From assembly GCA_021018995.1 (NCBI GenBank), contig CM037586.1, forward strand, positions 152,004,060 to 152,068,059: a stretch of 64,000 bases of DNA, in the 5' to 3' direction. Below, piece after piece: positions 12,093 through 23,700 of the stretch (position 1 is the stretch's first letter; each line of letters opens with the position of its first letter). A program made the translations under genes and the position numbers. Source of the stretch: Chloranthus sessilifolius (lineage: Eukaryota; Streptophyta; Magnoliopsida; Chloranthales; Chloranthaceae). The notes beneath the pieces are model-generated. The model had not been told where the DNA came from. It made no database searches and was given only the letters and a program-made list of their open reading frames with translations.

Positions 12093-12551
12093 TGTTGAAT
12101 TTCACGGATTTATGTGGCCCTCAAGTCATATGTCATGGTCAAGGTCAAACAATCCAAGTTGTTAACTTAGAGAGATGGTGGAATACTAGTTGTGGTCAAA
12201 CTAGAAGTTTTCAATTAAATCAAGGGTTGTGATTTTACTTTAACTTAAGTGTGGTAATCCTAACCGTTAGATTCCTTGATGGACAAGTTTCTAACCTATT
12301 TAAAGGGATGTAGAGTCCCTCTTTCTACTCACAATATACGTATCAATTGAATTAGAAGAATTCAAGGGAAACCCATCTCCTCAACGATGTGCAAAGAAAG
12401 AGAAGGCTCTCCATCAAATCATCGATTGTCGGATTATCGCTCGGATTGCTCAAGGCTTAATCCTCGTGTGAAAAACCCTACGGTATAAGGTATGCTAAAG
12501 TTTTATTTAATTTCGCTTTTGATTGCGGGAAGATCCTAATAATTTTCAACA
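12093..12551 (+). repeat. Copia-1 3' LTR (459 bp)
   Basis: Starts TGTTGAATTTCACGG and ends AATTTTCAACA, followed directly by the target copy CTTAT. Confidence 0.97.
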
Positions 12552-12556
12552 CTTAT

Positions 12557-13644
12557 TTGTACCCACAATCTTTTGGATACACACTCCATTTTCACCCTTC
12601 TTGGTTCATAAGCTCGTTAGAGGTGGAGGCTCTATCAGTCAGTTTCTCACTTCACTTTATGCCCTTGTTGAAGCTTTGGGTTGAGGAAGACTCCCTCAAA
12701 CTTGATCAAATGGCTAAGAAAGGACATTGAGCCTCGATAGAGGCATGGATCAAGATTTAGAGAAATGTCTCAAATCCTAGTCAAATCCTACACAAAGCTT
12801 GTAGTGGATTTTGTTCTAGCTTAGTTGAGAGTTGAGACTTGAGGTATTATTATATTTTCTCTTCAGATGTATCAATTGGGCATCACATTGTGATTGCATT
12901 GTAGTTTCACTCCTTATATATTCCTTTAGTAATAATTTCTACTTGTTGCTCAACAAATAAATAAAAAAGAATTAGAGAGTCATGGGAACCATTGCTCTCA
13001 AAATTAATTTTAATGGATGCTGTATGGGAAATCCAAGCCCAAGTGGTACTGGAGGACTAATTAGTTGTCATGATGTATTAACAATTTTAATTTTCCCTAG
13101 TGCGATTCAATGGGTAACCCCACCATGGTGGAATTGTTGCCACTTTTTGAAGGTTTAATAGTATTTTAAGTCAAAATTTAGAAACCTGGCTTTAGTTGAG
13201 GGCATATCAGGCGGGTGCGAATGAGGGAAGACAATTCGTGGAGGATTGCAAATGCCTTTGAAAAGATATTCAACTTTTGTGATTTGGAGTAATTCTTTGT
13301 CAAGTTGTTAGCAAATCTAATAAGCGGTTGGCTCCCTTGTAAAGATGGGGTTAATATGGAATGTTTTACAGTGAGAAAATTCTGATCGAAATGGAAACTC
13401 TTTTTTACGGCAGAAACGGTAAGAAAATGAGTTTATGGGTAACTCAAGAATGCTCGCAAGGAAAATGCGTTTCTGCAAATTTGAAATTTCAACGCAGAAT
13501 CTAATGAGCTCATTTTCTGGGGATAACTTGGGAAAGCTTTGAAACTGCGGAACGAGACCTAAAAGATGGTAAAAGAGAGGCATGAGAAGGTGAAAAGGCA
13601 CCCATTTCAAAAGAATAAATGGAAAAAGTACTCCAAACAAATAC
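12557..13644. other. intergenic, no gene seen
   Basis: No conserved frame. The 118-codon minus frame at 13317-13673 has no recognisable domain. The stretch at 12600-13300 has faint coding texture (for example around 13020-13150) but many stops. A decayed retroelement RNase H remnant is possible but unproven. Confidence 0.4.
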
Positions 13645-13760
13645 TTTTTAGGGCTTATTTTCCAAGCTCCCAAAGTCGGCTATGGTTAGCCACAACTTTT
13701 GTTTTTTAGGGCTCATTTTCCAAGCTCCCAAAGTCGGCTATGGTTAGCCACAACTTTTGT
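13645..13760. repeat. tandem duplication, 58-bp period
   Basis: Two near-identical copies containing CCAAGCTCCCAAAGTCGGCT and GGTTAGCCACAACTTTTGT (13645-13702 and 13703-13760). Confidence 0.85.
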
Positions 13761-13945
13761 AGATGTGAGACTATCATTCACGTCTCCTGTAACGTGTCTC
13801 TCTACATCCCTATGGTATCTGCTCTGATATCATGTAAAATCCCATGGCCCTAACTCAACCTCACAAAATCGGCTTGTAAAGTGAGGATTGGCCAGGTTAT
13901 ATATAGCCCAAAGGCTTCCAGCCCATAGGTGATGTGGGACTATCA
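13761..13945 (-). mobile_element. SMART/TRIM fragment (one LTR plus primer site)
   Basis: The LTR-like block 13833-13945 begins TGTAAAATCCCATGG and ends GTGGGACTATCA. Just left of it lies GCTCTGATATCA, the reverse complement of a Met-tRNA-type primer site, so the element reads on the minus strand. At 13761-13776, GATGTGAGACTATCA is the end of a second, truncated LTR. Related to, but distinct from, the element at 25308-25729. Confidence 0.6.
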
Positions 13946-14194
13946 GTCTCTAACCCCCCAATCATAGTGACCAAGTTTAGGTACGGGGATAACGTCTTCG
14001 GAAATGTACAAAAAATGATAAACTTAGGGAAAATTATATATATATATAGACCAAACACGGGTTTTAAATGGGAAGGAGATGGTTATTTTGGAAAAAAAAC
14101 AAGTTTAAAACGCTTCTGTTTAGGGAAAAACGCTTTTTGGTCACTATGCCCCACACTAAATATTGAATATCCCTCTCATTAAGTAGAACTGAAA

Positions 14195-14640
14195 ACTATT
14201 GACTTCTTTAAATTGGACGAAAGAGACCTTTTCGTTCCAATCTTTCAAACAACTGACCTCAAGATCACACACCACGATATTGTTTGGTTATGGTCTTAAG
14301 TCCCTTCCCCAATTATGTTTCTGGCATAGGCTCAACTCCCCAGCTAAAATGCGTCGTTACATGTAAGGTCCACATGCAGCTTATAGCCCAGCTCTGGATG
14401 TTTCCCTATCTGAAGTGAGACTATTACACATGGCCATATCATCATACGGTCAATTTTTATTTCCACGTGACACACATACTAAAATGTGACCCAAAGACCA
14501 CGTGACACACATACTGCTAACAGGTCACTTTTGAGTTGTGTACCACATGAAATAAAAAGCTGACTGTATGATTATATTTCCATGATCTCAAGATCAATGG
14601 TGTGGAAGATTAGAATGAAAAATCATTTTCAGCGCCCGGT
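14195..14640. mobile_element. fold-back element family 1, with nested LTR
   Basis: The left arm (about 14195-14265, CCAATCTTTC and CTCAAGATCA motifs) and right arm (14440-14640, CATGATCTCAAGATC, GTGGAAGATTAGAATGA) are inverted copies of each other and match the other family 1 copies. The arm is broken at CAAGATCA by a SMART LTR fragment. Confidence 0.6.
14266..14428. mobile_element. SMART LTR fragment nested in fold-back element
   Basis: Shares ATATTGT, CTTAAGTCCC, CTAAAATGCGTCG, TTTCCCTATC and the end GAGACTATTACA with the SMART LTRs. The left end is truncated or diverged. Confidence 0.65.
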
Positions 14641-15118
14641 TCAAAGAAGTCGATGGTTTCAGTTATACTTTAAGGGGAGATATTCAGTATTTGGTGGGAG
14701 ATTAGTAGCAGCCCCTTATATTTATAAGAGAAAAGAAAATAAGGAGGTATATATCACTCACCATTAAACCTAATGTCACAGGTTATATCACTCACTATTA
14801 AACCATTACAACGGCCATTACGAAAATCATGCTATTTGGAGGTGAAAAAAAAAGAAGAAATATGATATGAATTATTTCTTTGATTGAGATGAACAACGGG
14901 TAAAGGCAAAGGAATCCTCATTCAATACATATTGGCCAATATCTATTACGTTAGGCCCCATCCCATCCGATACGATATACACTCCCAATTTGATATAGGG
15001 TTAAATAAGTCAAATATCGGTCCATGAGGCTTAATCCAACAACTTTGCACCGCCCATGAATCTCTCTCCTCAGCTAAGATGTGGTCTCAGGCAAAGTCGG
15101 ATTCCTCTCTGTTATGAT

Positions 15119-15268
15119 TTTTTTTTTTGATAAGTTGGGTATCTGGGCCTCTTAGAGCACCCGCCTAATCTCAGGAGCACATATGCACCCTAAATTAACA
15201 CATGTCTGGTCAGCACGGGATATAAAATCCTAGGGTGGCCTCAAGGGGGGAGGGGATTCGAACTTTCC
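15119..15268 (-). mobile_element. SINE, 5'-truncated
   Basis: On the minus strand: B-box-like AGTTCGAATCCCC (15255-15266), body CTTGAGGCCACCC, GTGCTGACC, GCTCTAAGAGGCCC, then a poly(A) tail seen as a T tract at 15119-15130. GTTATGAT flanks both sides (15111-15118 and 15269-15276). Same family as the pair at 3111-3540, lacking the A-box end. Confidence 0.85.
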
Positions 15269-15358
15269 GTTATGATACTTTTCATCATCCGAATTTTAAG
15301 CCGTATCATCGTTAGAATCACTCACTTTCTTGGTCAGCATCCTCAAAAAATGGTACCA

Positions 15359-15870
15359 TAGGTCCTGTTTGGCATGACTTTTAGAGACATCGCCCTGCAC
15401 AGTGAAAAGTAGCACTATCGGGCTAGACATTGTTTGTTTTAATACTGCTTCATGTCCCTTTTCACTTAAAATAACTTTCCACGAAAGCCATTTAACACTT
15501 GGGCCCTGTTTGACAACCCTTTTTCAAAGGGTACTTTTCAAAAGAAAAAATGTTAGGTAAAAAGCACATTTTATTTAAGGACCTGATCAAGTCTAATTGA
15601 AAATGGTGTTGGGTAAAGACATGTTACTTCTCACATAAACATATTTTCAACATGTGATAGACCTTTTCGAGAAACAACTTTCGAGAAACATGTGATACAC
15701 TTATTTATAACACCTAAAAGTGCTTTTTGTAAGAGGGTGCCAAATGTGGCCTAAAAAATGACCAAAATCTAGAAGCAGCCAAAGCCAGCTTCCAACTCTG
15801 GAATTTATAGGAATCTATTTTAAGTGAAAGCCGGAAGCTAGAGTCACCCTAAACCAGGCTCAAGTGTTTT
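15359..15870. repeat. MITE-like inverted sequences
   Basis: The block 15505-15760 starts GGGCCCTGTTTGACAACCCT and ends AGGGTGCCAAATGTGGCC, an imperfect inverted repeat of the TIR type frequent in hAT MITEs. A second GGTCCTGTTTGGCATGACTT lies at 15361. Boundaries are uncertain. Confidence 0.4.
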
Positions 15871-17005
15871 GAATTATCCTTTATAACTCTTAAGGGCATA
15901 TTTGTCTTTGGGACTTGCTTTTTGTGTTTCGATAATTTTCTTTTGGACAAGTTGTACCCTAACTCATAGACACTAAATTCTCCGAACATTTGAAAAAGTT
16001 GCGAATAGCTCGTGAATTTAAGGTTCTATGAATTATTCGCAAATTTATGTGTTTTAGAAATTTCGTAAATTTTAATGTTTCTTAATTTTTTTTATAGACT
16101 TTAATCTTCCATTTTAAATTTCTCCCCAAAATTTTCTCAAAACTAGCTGAAATTTGCTAGATTTTTCAAATTTTAAACGTTGCCAAAGTATTGCCTAACC
16201 CCCACTTGGTGGCAATACCCTCATTTAACACTACATATCTCACCGGCCTTAAGTTTTCCACTATTCACCAAATAATATTTTAAGAGAGGAGGTCAACATG
16301 AGACCGACATCTTCCTTCTTCAAAAACTATGAACTTTACTCTCCAACTGGGCTCTCTCTCGTAACAATATCGCTACTGAAACTTATTAGCTTCTGTCTTA
16401 AACATTTACATGCCATGCTTTGAAATCGCAATAAAAAAGAGAGTTAGTTTACAATGTGTGTCCACTCATCATGAGCGGTAAAACAATCCACATGTATATG
16501 TAAATTATGATATGTACACGGATTTTTATGCACATAACGCAGTCACAGAGATGGAGATGTGTGGACTGCCGTGCCCGGATACTCATTTTAGACTAACTCT
16601 ATAAAACCAGCACAAATAAAACAATAAAAAAAATTAGTGGATTCTTGAAACGAGTTAATATTATGTACTTAAACATTTTGGTAAAAACATAATCAGCAAT
16701 ATATAATCAGGGAATTAAAGATCGATATAAATTGAATTGGCATATCAGTTAGGTCCTAAGCCGATACATATTGGATTTAGCAAATACTTATCGGCCAAAT
16801 TGGCCAATACTTCATTATTTTAAAAATGTTGAAAAATAAAAAAAAAATAGCAAAAAGGACATTTTTGATATTTTGTTCGATTCATATATGATTCAGCCTG
16901 TTTTATCCATGTGGCACAATTTAATTAGCCGATGTCACAGGTTTTGATTTGCGGCACATATTTAATATTTTTTTTATTTTTAGCCTTAGTAGTTATGGAG
17001 TCTTA
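15871..17005. other. intergenic, no gene seen
   Basis: AT-rich DNA with no conserved frame. A short stretch at about 16740-16810 resembles the CGATA-motif repeats seen at 49994 and 59642. Confidence 0.4.
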
Positions 17006-17295
17006 ATTAGTCGCAGCAGTGGCATAACCACGTACAATAGGGTGGAGGCTCAAGCCCCCATATAATCTTTAAAAAGGAATTTATATGGTGTAAATAGTTG
17101 TTGTTTTCTTAGGTGCAACTCTTGCAAGCCCCCAGATTTATGGGTATCAAGCTCCCACATCTATGATTATTAAGCCCCCAAATCTATTATATATTTAGTT
17201 TTAGTGTAATACAGAACACATTATAAGTTCCTTCAATATTTAATTTACATATTTTACTCAATCACTCCCCCACGTGTCACAACCAAATCGAAGCA

Positions 17296-17525
17296 AATCT
17301 CTCTCTCTCTCTCTCATCTTACCAAATAGCAAATCTCTCTCTCTCTCTCTCTCTCATCTTACCAAATAGCAAATCTCTCTCTCAACTTACTCTCTCTCTC
17401 TCTACCCGTCGATCACTCCACATCAAAGGCAAGTCACAACTCAAACAAATTTCTCTCTCTCTACGAGTCAATCACTCTCTCTCTCTCTCTCTTACAAACC
17501 TCTTCAGCTCTTCTCTCTCTCTCTA
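17296..17525. repeat. CT-rich degenerate microsatellite
   Basis: Repeated TCTCTC blocks; the unit CATCTTACCAAATAGCAAAT occurs twice (near 17314 and 17354). Confidence 0.85.
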
Positions 17526-18264
17526 ACTTTTGTGGGGCTTCTTGATTGGTTTTCCATTGCAAGTGTAGACTAACTGACTAAGGAGTGTTTGGGGTTGTCG
17601 GTTGAGAGGGAATGCCAACATCTGGTTAGTGGGACCGTAGAAGAGAAGATGTTGTTGTCTTGTTGATTGGATTAGGAAGGTGGGTTTTTGTATTTTTTTC
17701 ATTGGGTCTTGGGGTTCAGAAATGAAATTTGTTTATTATTTTTACTTTTTTGAAGTTTAATGGGTTATTTGATAGGGGTTCTGAATTTTTGTGAGATTTA
17801 TGTTTTTTTATGGTTTTAAAGGGGATAATTTTCTATAATTTTGTTTTTTCTTTTTCATTTTTGATTTTTTCTGGGGTGTGATTACTCATTTTTTATTTTT
17901 TTTAATGATTTTGGATATGTTTTTAAAATTTTCATTATTAATGTGATCAATGTTTCTGTGTTCAGTGTTTGTTCTTATTTTTAAGTAATTTCAAGAGTTC
18001 TATGGATTTGGTTGTTGGGATTATTGCTGATTTGTTCCTTATGGATTTCATGTTTCAAGTGAAATGTGGTTGGGTTCATTCATTTTTTGCTTCTAGTTTG
18101 CTTTTTGATTTTTTGAATTTTGATTTTAGTAATTGAATTTATGTACTTGTTGAGCTGCATTATTTTTATTTATTTATTTATTGCTGATGATTAAGTTTAT
18201 TATTTGGGATTGAACAGGTTAATACTAAATTTTAATTTCAAGCACAGTTCGCAATCAAAAATCG

Positions 18265-18374
18265 ATGAGTCAGCGGCATCGAACACATTCAACTACCGTT
18301 CATCGGCAACCTCCGGCCACTCTCCCTAATCTCCGAAATTCTTCGCTAAACTCTAATAATTATCTCTCACAGAG
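18265..18374 (+). other. short exon-like ORF, function unknown
   Basis: ATG at 18265 opens about 36 codons (start MSQRHRTHSTTVHRQPPATL) and is followed by a splice-donor-like AG-GTATGT at 18375. The upstream CT-rich block and a TTTCAAGCACAG acceptor-like site just before it give the look of a first coding exon. It may be the residual 5' end of the hAT element's own gene, whose remainder is absent. Low confidence. Confidence 0.3.
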
Positions 18375-18779
18375 GTATGTATCTTTTCAAATAAAAAATC
18401 AAATTTGCAATTAGGGTTTTACGATCATAAATTAAGAATCGAATATCAGTTGCCAATTTTTTGTTGAAGCTTATTCAATTTCTTATATTTTGTTGCTATT
18501 TAATCTACTTTAATGTTGTTATTGATTAAAGAATTGTGGTATATCAACTACTAAAATATATTAACAACCATGGATAGCCCCCATAAGAAGAAAATCCTGG
18601 CTGAGCTACACCTCTCCCTATGAGAGTCTTTTCTCTCTTCTTGTAAAGAGTCTATCTCTCTTCTTGTAAGAGTCCATCTCTCTTTGTGAGAGTCCTCTCT
18701 CTCTCTCTCTCTCTCTCCTCCTCCTGTGAGAGTTTTCTACTAACTATCGTGTGGTGTTTTACCTCTTTTGTGCTCAGAC

Positions 18780-20773
18780 ATGGAGGACACCATTGATATC
18801 ATGGAGGATTTACACTCAAAACTCCATCTTACTCTGAATGAACAAGTTGAAGTCATTGCCGAACTTGATGAAGTAAATGAGTCTATTGGTCACTGCCTGC
18901 TAGGAAAAGTCCTTTGTCCCAAGAAGATTAATTCTGAAGCGTTCAAAAATACGGTGAGACGGATGTGGAATTTTAAAAAGGATTTAAACATCAAGGAGAT
19001 GACCGAAAATGTCTTCCTTCTTAGTTTCCCGGATCAAACTAATTTAAACCGTATTCGGATACATGGGCCATGGAGTTTCGATGGACATCTGATAATTCTA
19101 TCGGAGTTCTCGCCAGATAAATCGATCAACAAGTTTGTGTTTAATAGAGTAGCATTTTGGATTCGTATCTTGGGTCTTCCTCTTGGTGCCCATGAATTCC
19201 CATGTGGGTGAAAAGATTGCTAAAAATTTGGGTGATATTGAGAGAGTTGATGTCGATGAAAATGGTAAGTGCTGGAGATCTTTCCTTCGAATCAGAATTC
19301 ATTTGGACATCTCTAACCTTTGCGTCGAGGTCTACGTTTCAAATTCTCAGATCTCCCGATAAAAATGGCTACAAATTCAATATGAACGGCTACCTAGCTT
19401 CTGTTACATCTGTGGCATTATCGGGCGCACGCATAAGGATTGTCTCGTTTCAACGGAACCCAATTGTGACATGACGGAAAGTTTCCAGTATGGACCTTGG
19501 CTGCAATCCCAAAATTCTCCTAGAATTTTTAATGGAGTTTCTTTTACGAAATCCAGTTGCCCTGTGGAGGGAGTCGTATCGAAAAAGATGACATCCATAC
19601 GAAGTCAAAGTCCCCCAGAAATCTGTGAAAAACTAAAAGGGATGGATACAGAAACTCATGCACAAAAACTAAAAGGGGCGGTTACGGAAACTCAAGCGCC
19701 CAATAAGGAACGACCACAATTTTCGAATCTTTTGGAGGAAATCGCACCACCTCGTTCTCCACTCCCCTACAATCAAGGTTTGCCTCCACTAAACCGTCCC
19801 TTTTCTTTGGAATCCAAATCCCATTTGATAGCTACCCTTATACCCACCTCCCCATCATCCGGTGAACAGCTACCAATGAATTCTATTAATCCTCCCCTTC
19901 CCTTATCTGTTGCACCTGCGGATGTTACCTTTAATACCCACAACCAGCCCCAGCTGATTCATACTAATAACCCAAACCCGACCCAAGGTAGCCTGAACCT
20001 GCTTTGGGAACCTCTAAAGCCATCTCATGTCCAACTCCCGAACCCGATTCTGACCTATGGTAACTTGAACCCGTCCCAAGCTATCCAAACCCCTAACCCG
20101 ACCCTGATGTTGACCCAAGACCCAAGCTAATCAGCACTCGAACCCGATCCAAGCTAACTAGCACCCGAGCCCAACCCAAGCTAACCAGCACCCGAACCCG
20201 ACCCAAGCTCTTCTAAACCCAATCCACAACATAATGAACCCGCACAAGAACAAAGCCCAAATGAATCAGGGTGAATCTGATTTGGAGAACATATCCCAGC
20301 CATCCCTAAGCCAAATCCCAACGTGCAATGACCCATCCATGGTTAATTCAATCCCATCCCTCTTAAATCAATATATCCAAACCCAAGACAAGTCAAACCC
20401 GCCCAGCCCCAACCTATACCTAGTCCCGACTGATCCACTCCCTCCCCAAACTTCGGTCATACCTGCTCCAGTAAAACCAAAAATGCTACCCCCAAGAGCC
20501 CTCCCTGAACCAAATTCTTCTAATTTGAACCCGACCCATACCTCCCCTCCCATTTCGCCCCAATCCCTCCTAAGTTCAAAAGAAAAACCCAAATCCCTCC
20601 CAAGTACAAGAGTTTCTATCCCAACCCGAGCTAAGACCCACTTCAAAGCATGTGAGGAGGAACCTCTATTTCCTTCGAAGAAGAGACAAAGAGGGTCACC
20701 GAGCGCTCCTTTTGAAGATGATGATCTGATTATATCGACAATGATTGCTTCACAACCTTGCCGAAAACAATGA
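18780..20773 (+). pseudogene. LINE ORF1 (DUF4283 / zinc knuckle), broken
   Basis: ATG at 18780 (MEDTIDIMEDL). The N-terminal DUF4283-type RNA-binding region includes RMWNFKKDL and VFLLSFPDQ. A frameshift near 19195-19205 moves the reading to another frame (VGEKIAKNLGDIERVD). The CCHC knuckle reads CYICGIIGRTHKDC: the ligand His appears as Arg (CAC to CGC). A stop sits upstream of it in that frame (SQISR, stop). A long proline/asparagine-rich tail follows, with a 27-bp tandem repeat at 20123-20203 and a further frame change. The final stop TGA (20771-20773) overlaps the ORF2 start. Confidence 0.85.
20123..20203 (+). repeat. 27-bp tandem repeat, three units, in LINE ORF1
   Basis: Three units beginning CAAGCTAA-CAGCAC-CGA at 20123, 20150 and 20177. 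The 9-codon period is in phase, but two units carry stop codons in the upstream frame. Confidence 0.85.
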
Positions 20774-23700
20774 AAATATTATGTTGGAACTGTCGAGGCT
20801 TGGGAACCCTTAGACAGTTCGCGCTCTCCGACTCCTGTTGTGGAGCGAAGATCCTAAGGCCTTGTTTCTGATAAAGACAAAATTGTGCTCTAAAAGGATG
20901 GAGATTGTTAAATTTCAGTTTGGGTTTCCAAATGGTATTTTTGTTGATGCAATTGGTAAATAAGGAGGGCTTGCTTTATTGTGGAATGAGTGGAAGGTGG
21001 CTCTCTAAAGTTATTCTAAATCTCATATTGATGTTTATGTGGGGGAAACGTGGAGGCTGACAGGTTTTTATGGTGCTCCTGAAAATTAGAATTGGTCTCA
21101 ATCCTGGGAGTTTCTTTCACAACTTGGACATAGAAACGGCCAACCTTGAATATGTGTTGGGGATTTTAACGAGGTACTCTTCCATCACGAAAAGAGAGGT
21201 GGAATCTCATCACGAAAAGAGAGGTGGAATCCCTAAATCTCAAGTCCAGCTGGACCAATTCCGAAATGTCCTAGACCTACACGGCTTGCTGGATTTGGGA
21301 TATTCCGATTACAAATTTACTTGGTCCGATAAACATGGGGATGACCTTATTGAAGAAAAATTAGACAGAAGCTTTGCTAATAATGAATGACAAATCTTAT
21401 TCCCTTCGGTTTCAATGCGACATCTGATCTCCTCAAAATCTGATCACGCTCCCATCATTGTCTCGGATTTTGTGAAAAGCAGAGAGTGGTGTAGGGGCCC
21501 AAAGATGTTTCGCTTCAAATCGATGTGGACTCAATAAGAGGATTGTGGGATTGTCATAAAAAATCAGTGGGACCATATGTAGCTAGATTCCGATTCCAAC
21601 CTTTGTAGTAAGATTGAAGGCCTCTCTAAACACTTGATGAAGTGGAATAAAGAAAACTAAGGAGATATTCAACGAAATCTCTCAAAGCTTCACAATTCCT
21701 TAAAATTGAAAAGAAGTTCTGATCCTTCATTCCTAAACAATGAGGTGGAGAGGAAGATGCTAAAGGAGATTGATGACCTTTTGGGAAAGGAAGAATTAAT
21801 GTGGCAACAACGAACAAAGGACCTATGGCTAAAGAATGGGGATAGGAATACAAAGTTCTTTCACTCTGCAGCGTCCCAATGCAGGAAGGTTAACTTCATA
21901 AAGGGGCTCAACGATGATACTAGCAAATGGTTCACCTCTCGGAGTGATATGGAAAATATTATATCAGCATATTTCTCATATCTTTTCACTTCCTCCAATC
22001 CTCGCAATATCGATGAGGCCCTCCAAGGAGTTGATGCAAAGGTCACGGCCGATCAAAATGTGCGGCTTTCTCACCAATTCACAGCCAAAGAGGTCCACGA
22101 TGCTCTCTTTCAGATGCACCATATTAAATCCCCGGGTCCTGATGGTATGCCCCCTCTTTTCTTTCAAAATTATTGGCATATTGTTGGTCATTCTGTTTCA
22201 AATTTTGTCCTTACTTATCTAAATGGTTCCTCTGATTTAACCCTTGTTAATTCCACTTATATCGTGCTTATTCCTAAGGTGAAGAATCCAAAAAATCTCT
22301 CACAATTTAGGCCTATTAGTCTTTGCAATGTTATCTATAAAATTATTGCTAAAGTGCTAGCGAATAGATTAAAAGTTATCTTACCTAACCTTATCTCGGA
22401 ACACCAAAGCATTTTTATACCTGGTAAGCTCATTTTGGATAATTCCTAACTTGCTTTTGAAATTGCTCATTTCCTCAAAAATAAAAGGAAATGAAGGAAA
22501 GGTTGGTGCTCATTGAAACTTGATATGAGTAAAGCCTATGATCGTGTAGAATGGTCTTTCCTTAAAAGTACTCTTCTTAAATTGGGCTTTAACCTTAGAT
22601 GGGTCAATCTGATTATGGGATGTGTCAAAACTATTTCCTATGAATTCTTAGTCAATGGACAGGTTATTAGTAAAATTATCCCTAGTCGTGGTCTTCAGCA
22701 AGGTGATCCCCTTTCACTCTATCTTTTCATCTTGTGTGCCGAAGTCTTCTCAAATCTTGTATCTTCGAAGGTCAATAGTGGGAAGATTTTTGGTATTCGT
22801 ATTTGTAGGGGAGCACCGACTAGATGATAGTATTCTATATAATTTGGCAAATGAGCAGGAATGTGGGGAAATTATGAATATTCTTAAACTCTACGAAGAG
22901 GCCTTGGGTCAAATTATAAATTTTGACAAATCGAAGGTCTCTTTTAATAGGAGTGTTTCAAATTCTATGCGCGAAAATATTCTTAATGTGCTACAAGTCA
23001 AAATGGCGGGAGCTCATGAAAAATATTTGGGTTTGCCAATGATTGTGGGAAAATAAAAAAGAGTTGCATTTGCTTCCATAAATGATCGCATCTGGAAGAG
23101 ACTCATGGGATAGAAAAGAAAGCTCTTATCGAAAGCAGGAAAGGAGGTCCTTATAAAAGCTGTAGCCCAAGTCATTTCCACATATATGATGAGTTGCTTT
23201 AGACTACCGACTTCGCTTATAAATGAGATCTCAACAATTATTGCAAAATTTTGGTGGAGCCAAAGCGGTAAAGATAAAGGGATTCATTGGCGATCTTGGA
23301 AAGAAGTGTGCAAGCCAAAATTGGAGGGAGGTTTGGGGTTCAAGAATCTTATAGCATTCAATACTGCCCTTCTTTCAAAAAAATATGGAGAATGTGTGTT
23401 AATCCGACGGCTACTGTGTTCCGTGTTTTCAAAGCGAAGTATTTCCCAAACTGCTCTAGAAACACAGTTGAAAAGGGCATTATTTGGAGGGTTGGGAATA
23501 GTAACTCTATTTCAATTTAGAAGGATAGGTGGATTCCTAGACCCACCACGTTCAAAGTTGTGACTCCTAGTCCCTACTAATGATATGAAAGTGGCTGCGC
23601 TCATTCTTAAAAACCCAATTAGGTGGGATGCGCAAATGGTTAAAAATCTTTTATATGAGGAAGATTATGAATTTATACTAAAAATTCCTCTTCCAGTGTT

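Larger units (their letters stand above)
4094..12551 (+). mobile_element. Ty1/Copia LTR retrotransposon, full length, decayed
   Basis: Direct LTRs at 4094-4553 and 12093-12551 begin TGTT and end CAACA. A perfect 5-bp target duplication CTTAT flanks the element (4089-4093 and 12552-12556). A primer site complementary to initiator Met tRNA follows the 5' LTR, and a purine-rich tract precedes the 3' LTR. The order gag, protease, integrase, RT, RNase H is that of Copia. By hand count the LTRs differ at roughly 33 positions (about 93 percent identical), mostly transitions, so the insertion is old. A GC-rich solo LTR sits inside the 3' end of pol. Confidence 0.97.

Noticed and set aside
4094..12551. 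Copia-1 considered as possibly active
   Set aside because: Many stops, frameshifts, diverged LTRs and a nested solo LTR.
13317..13673. 118-codon minus open frame
   Set aside because: No domain and it runs into a tandem repeat.
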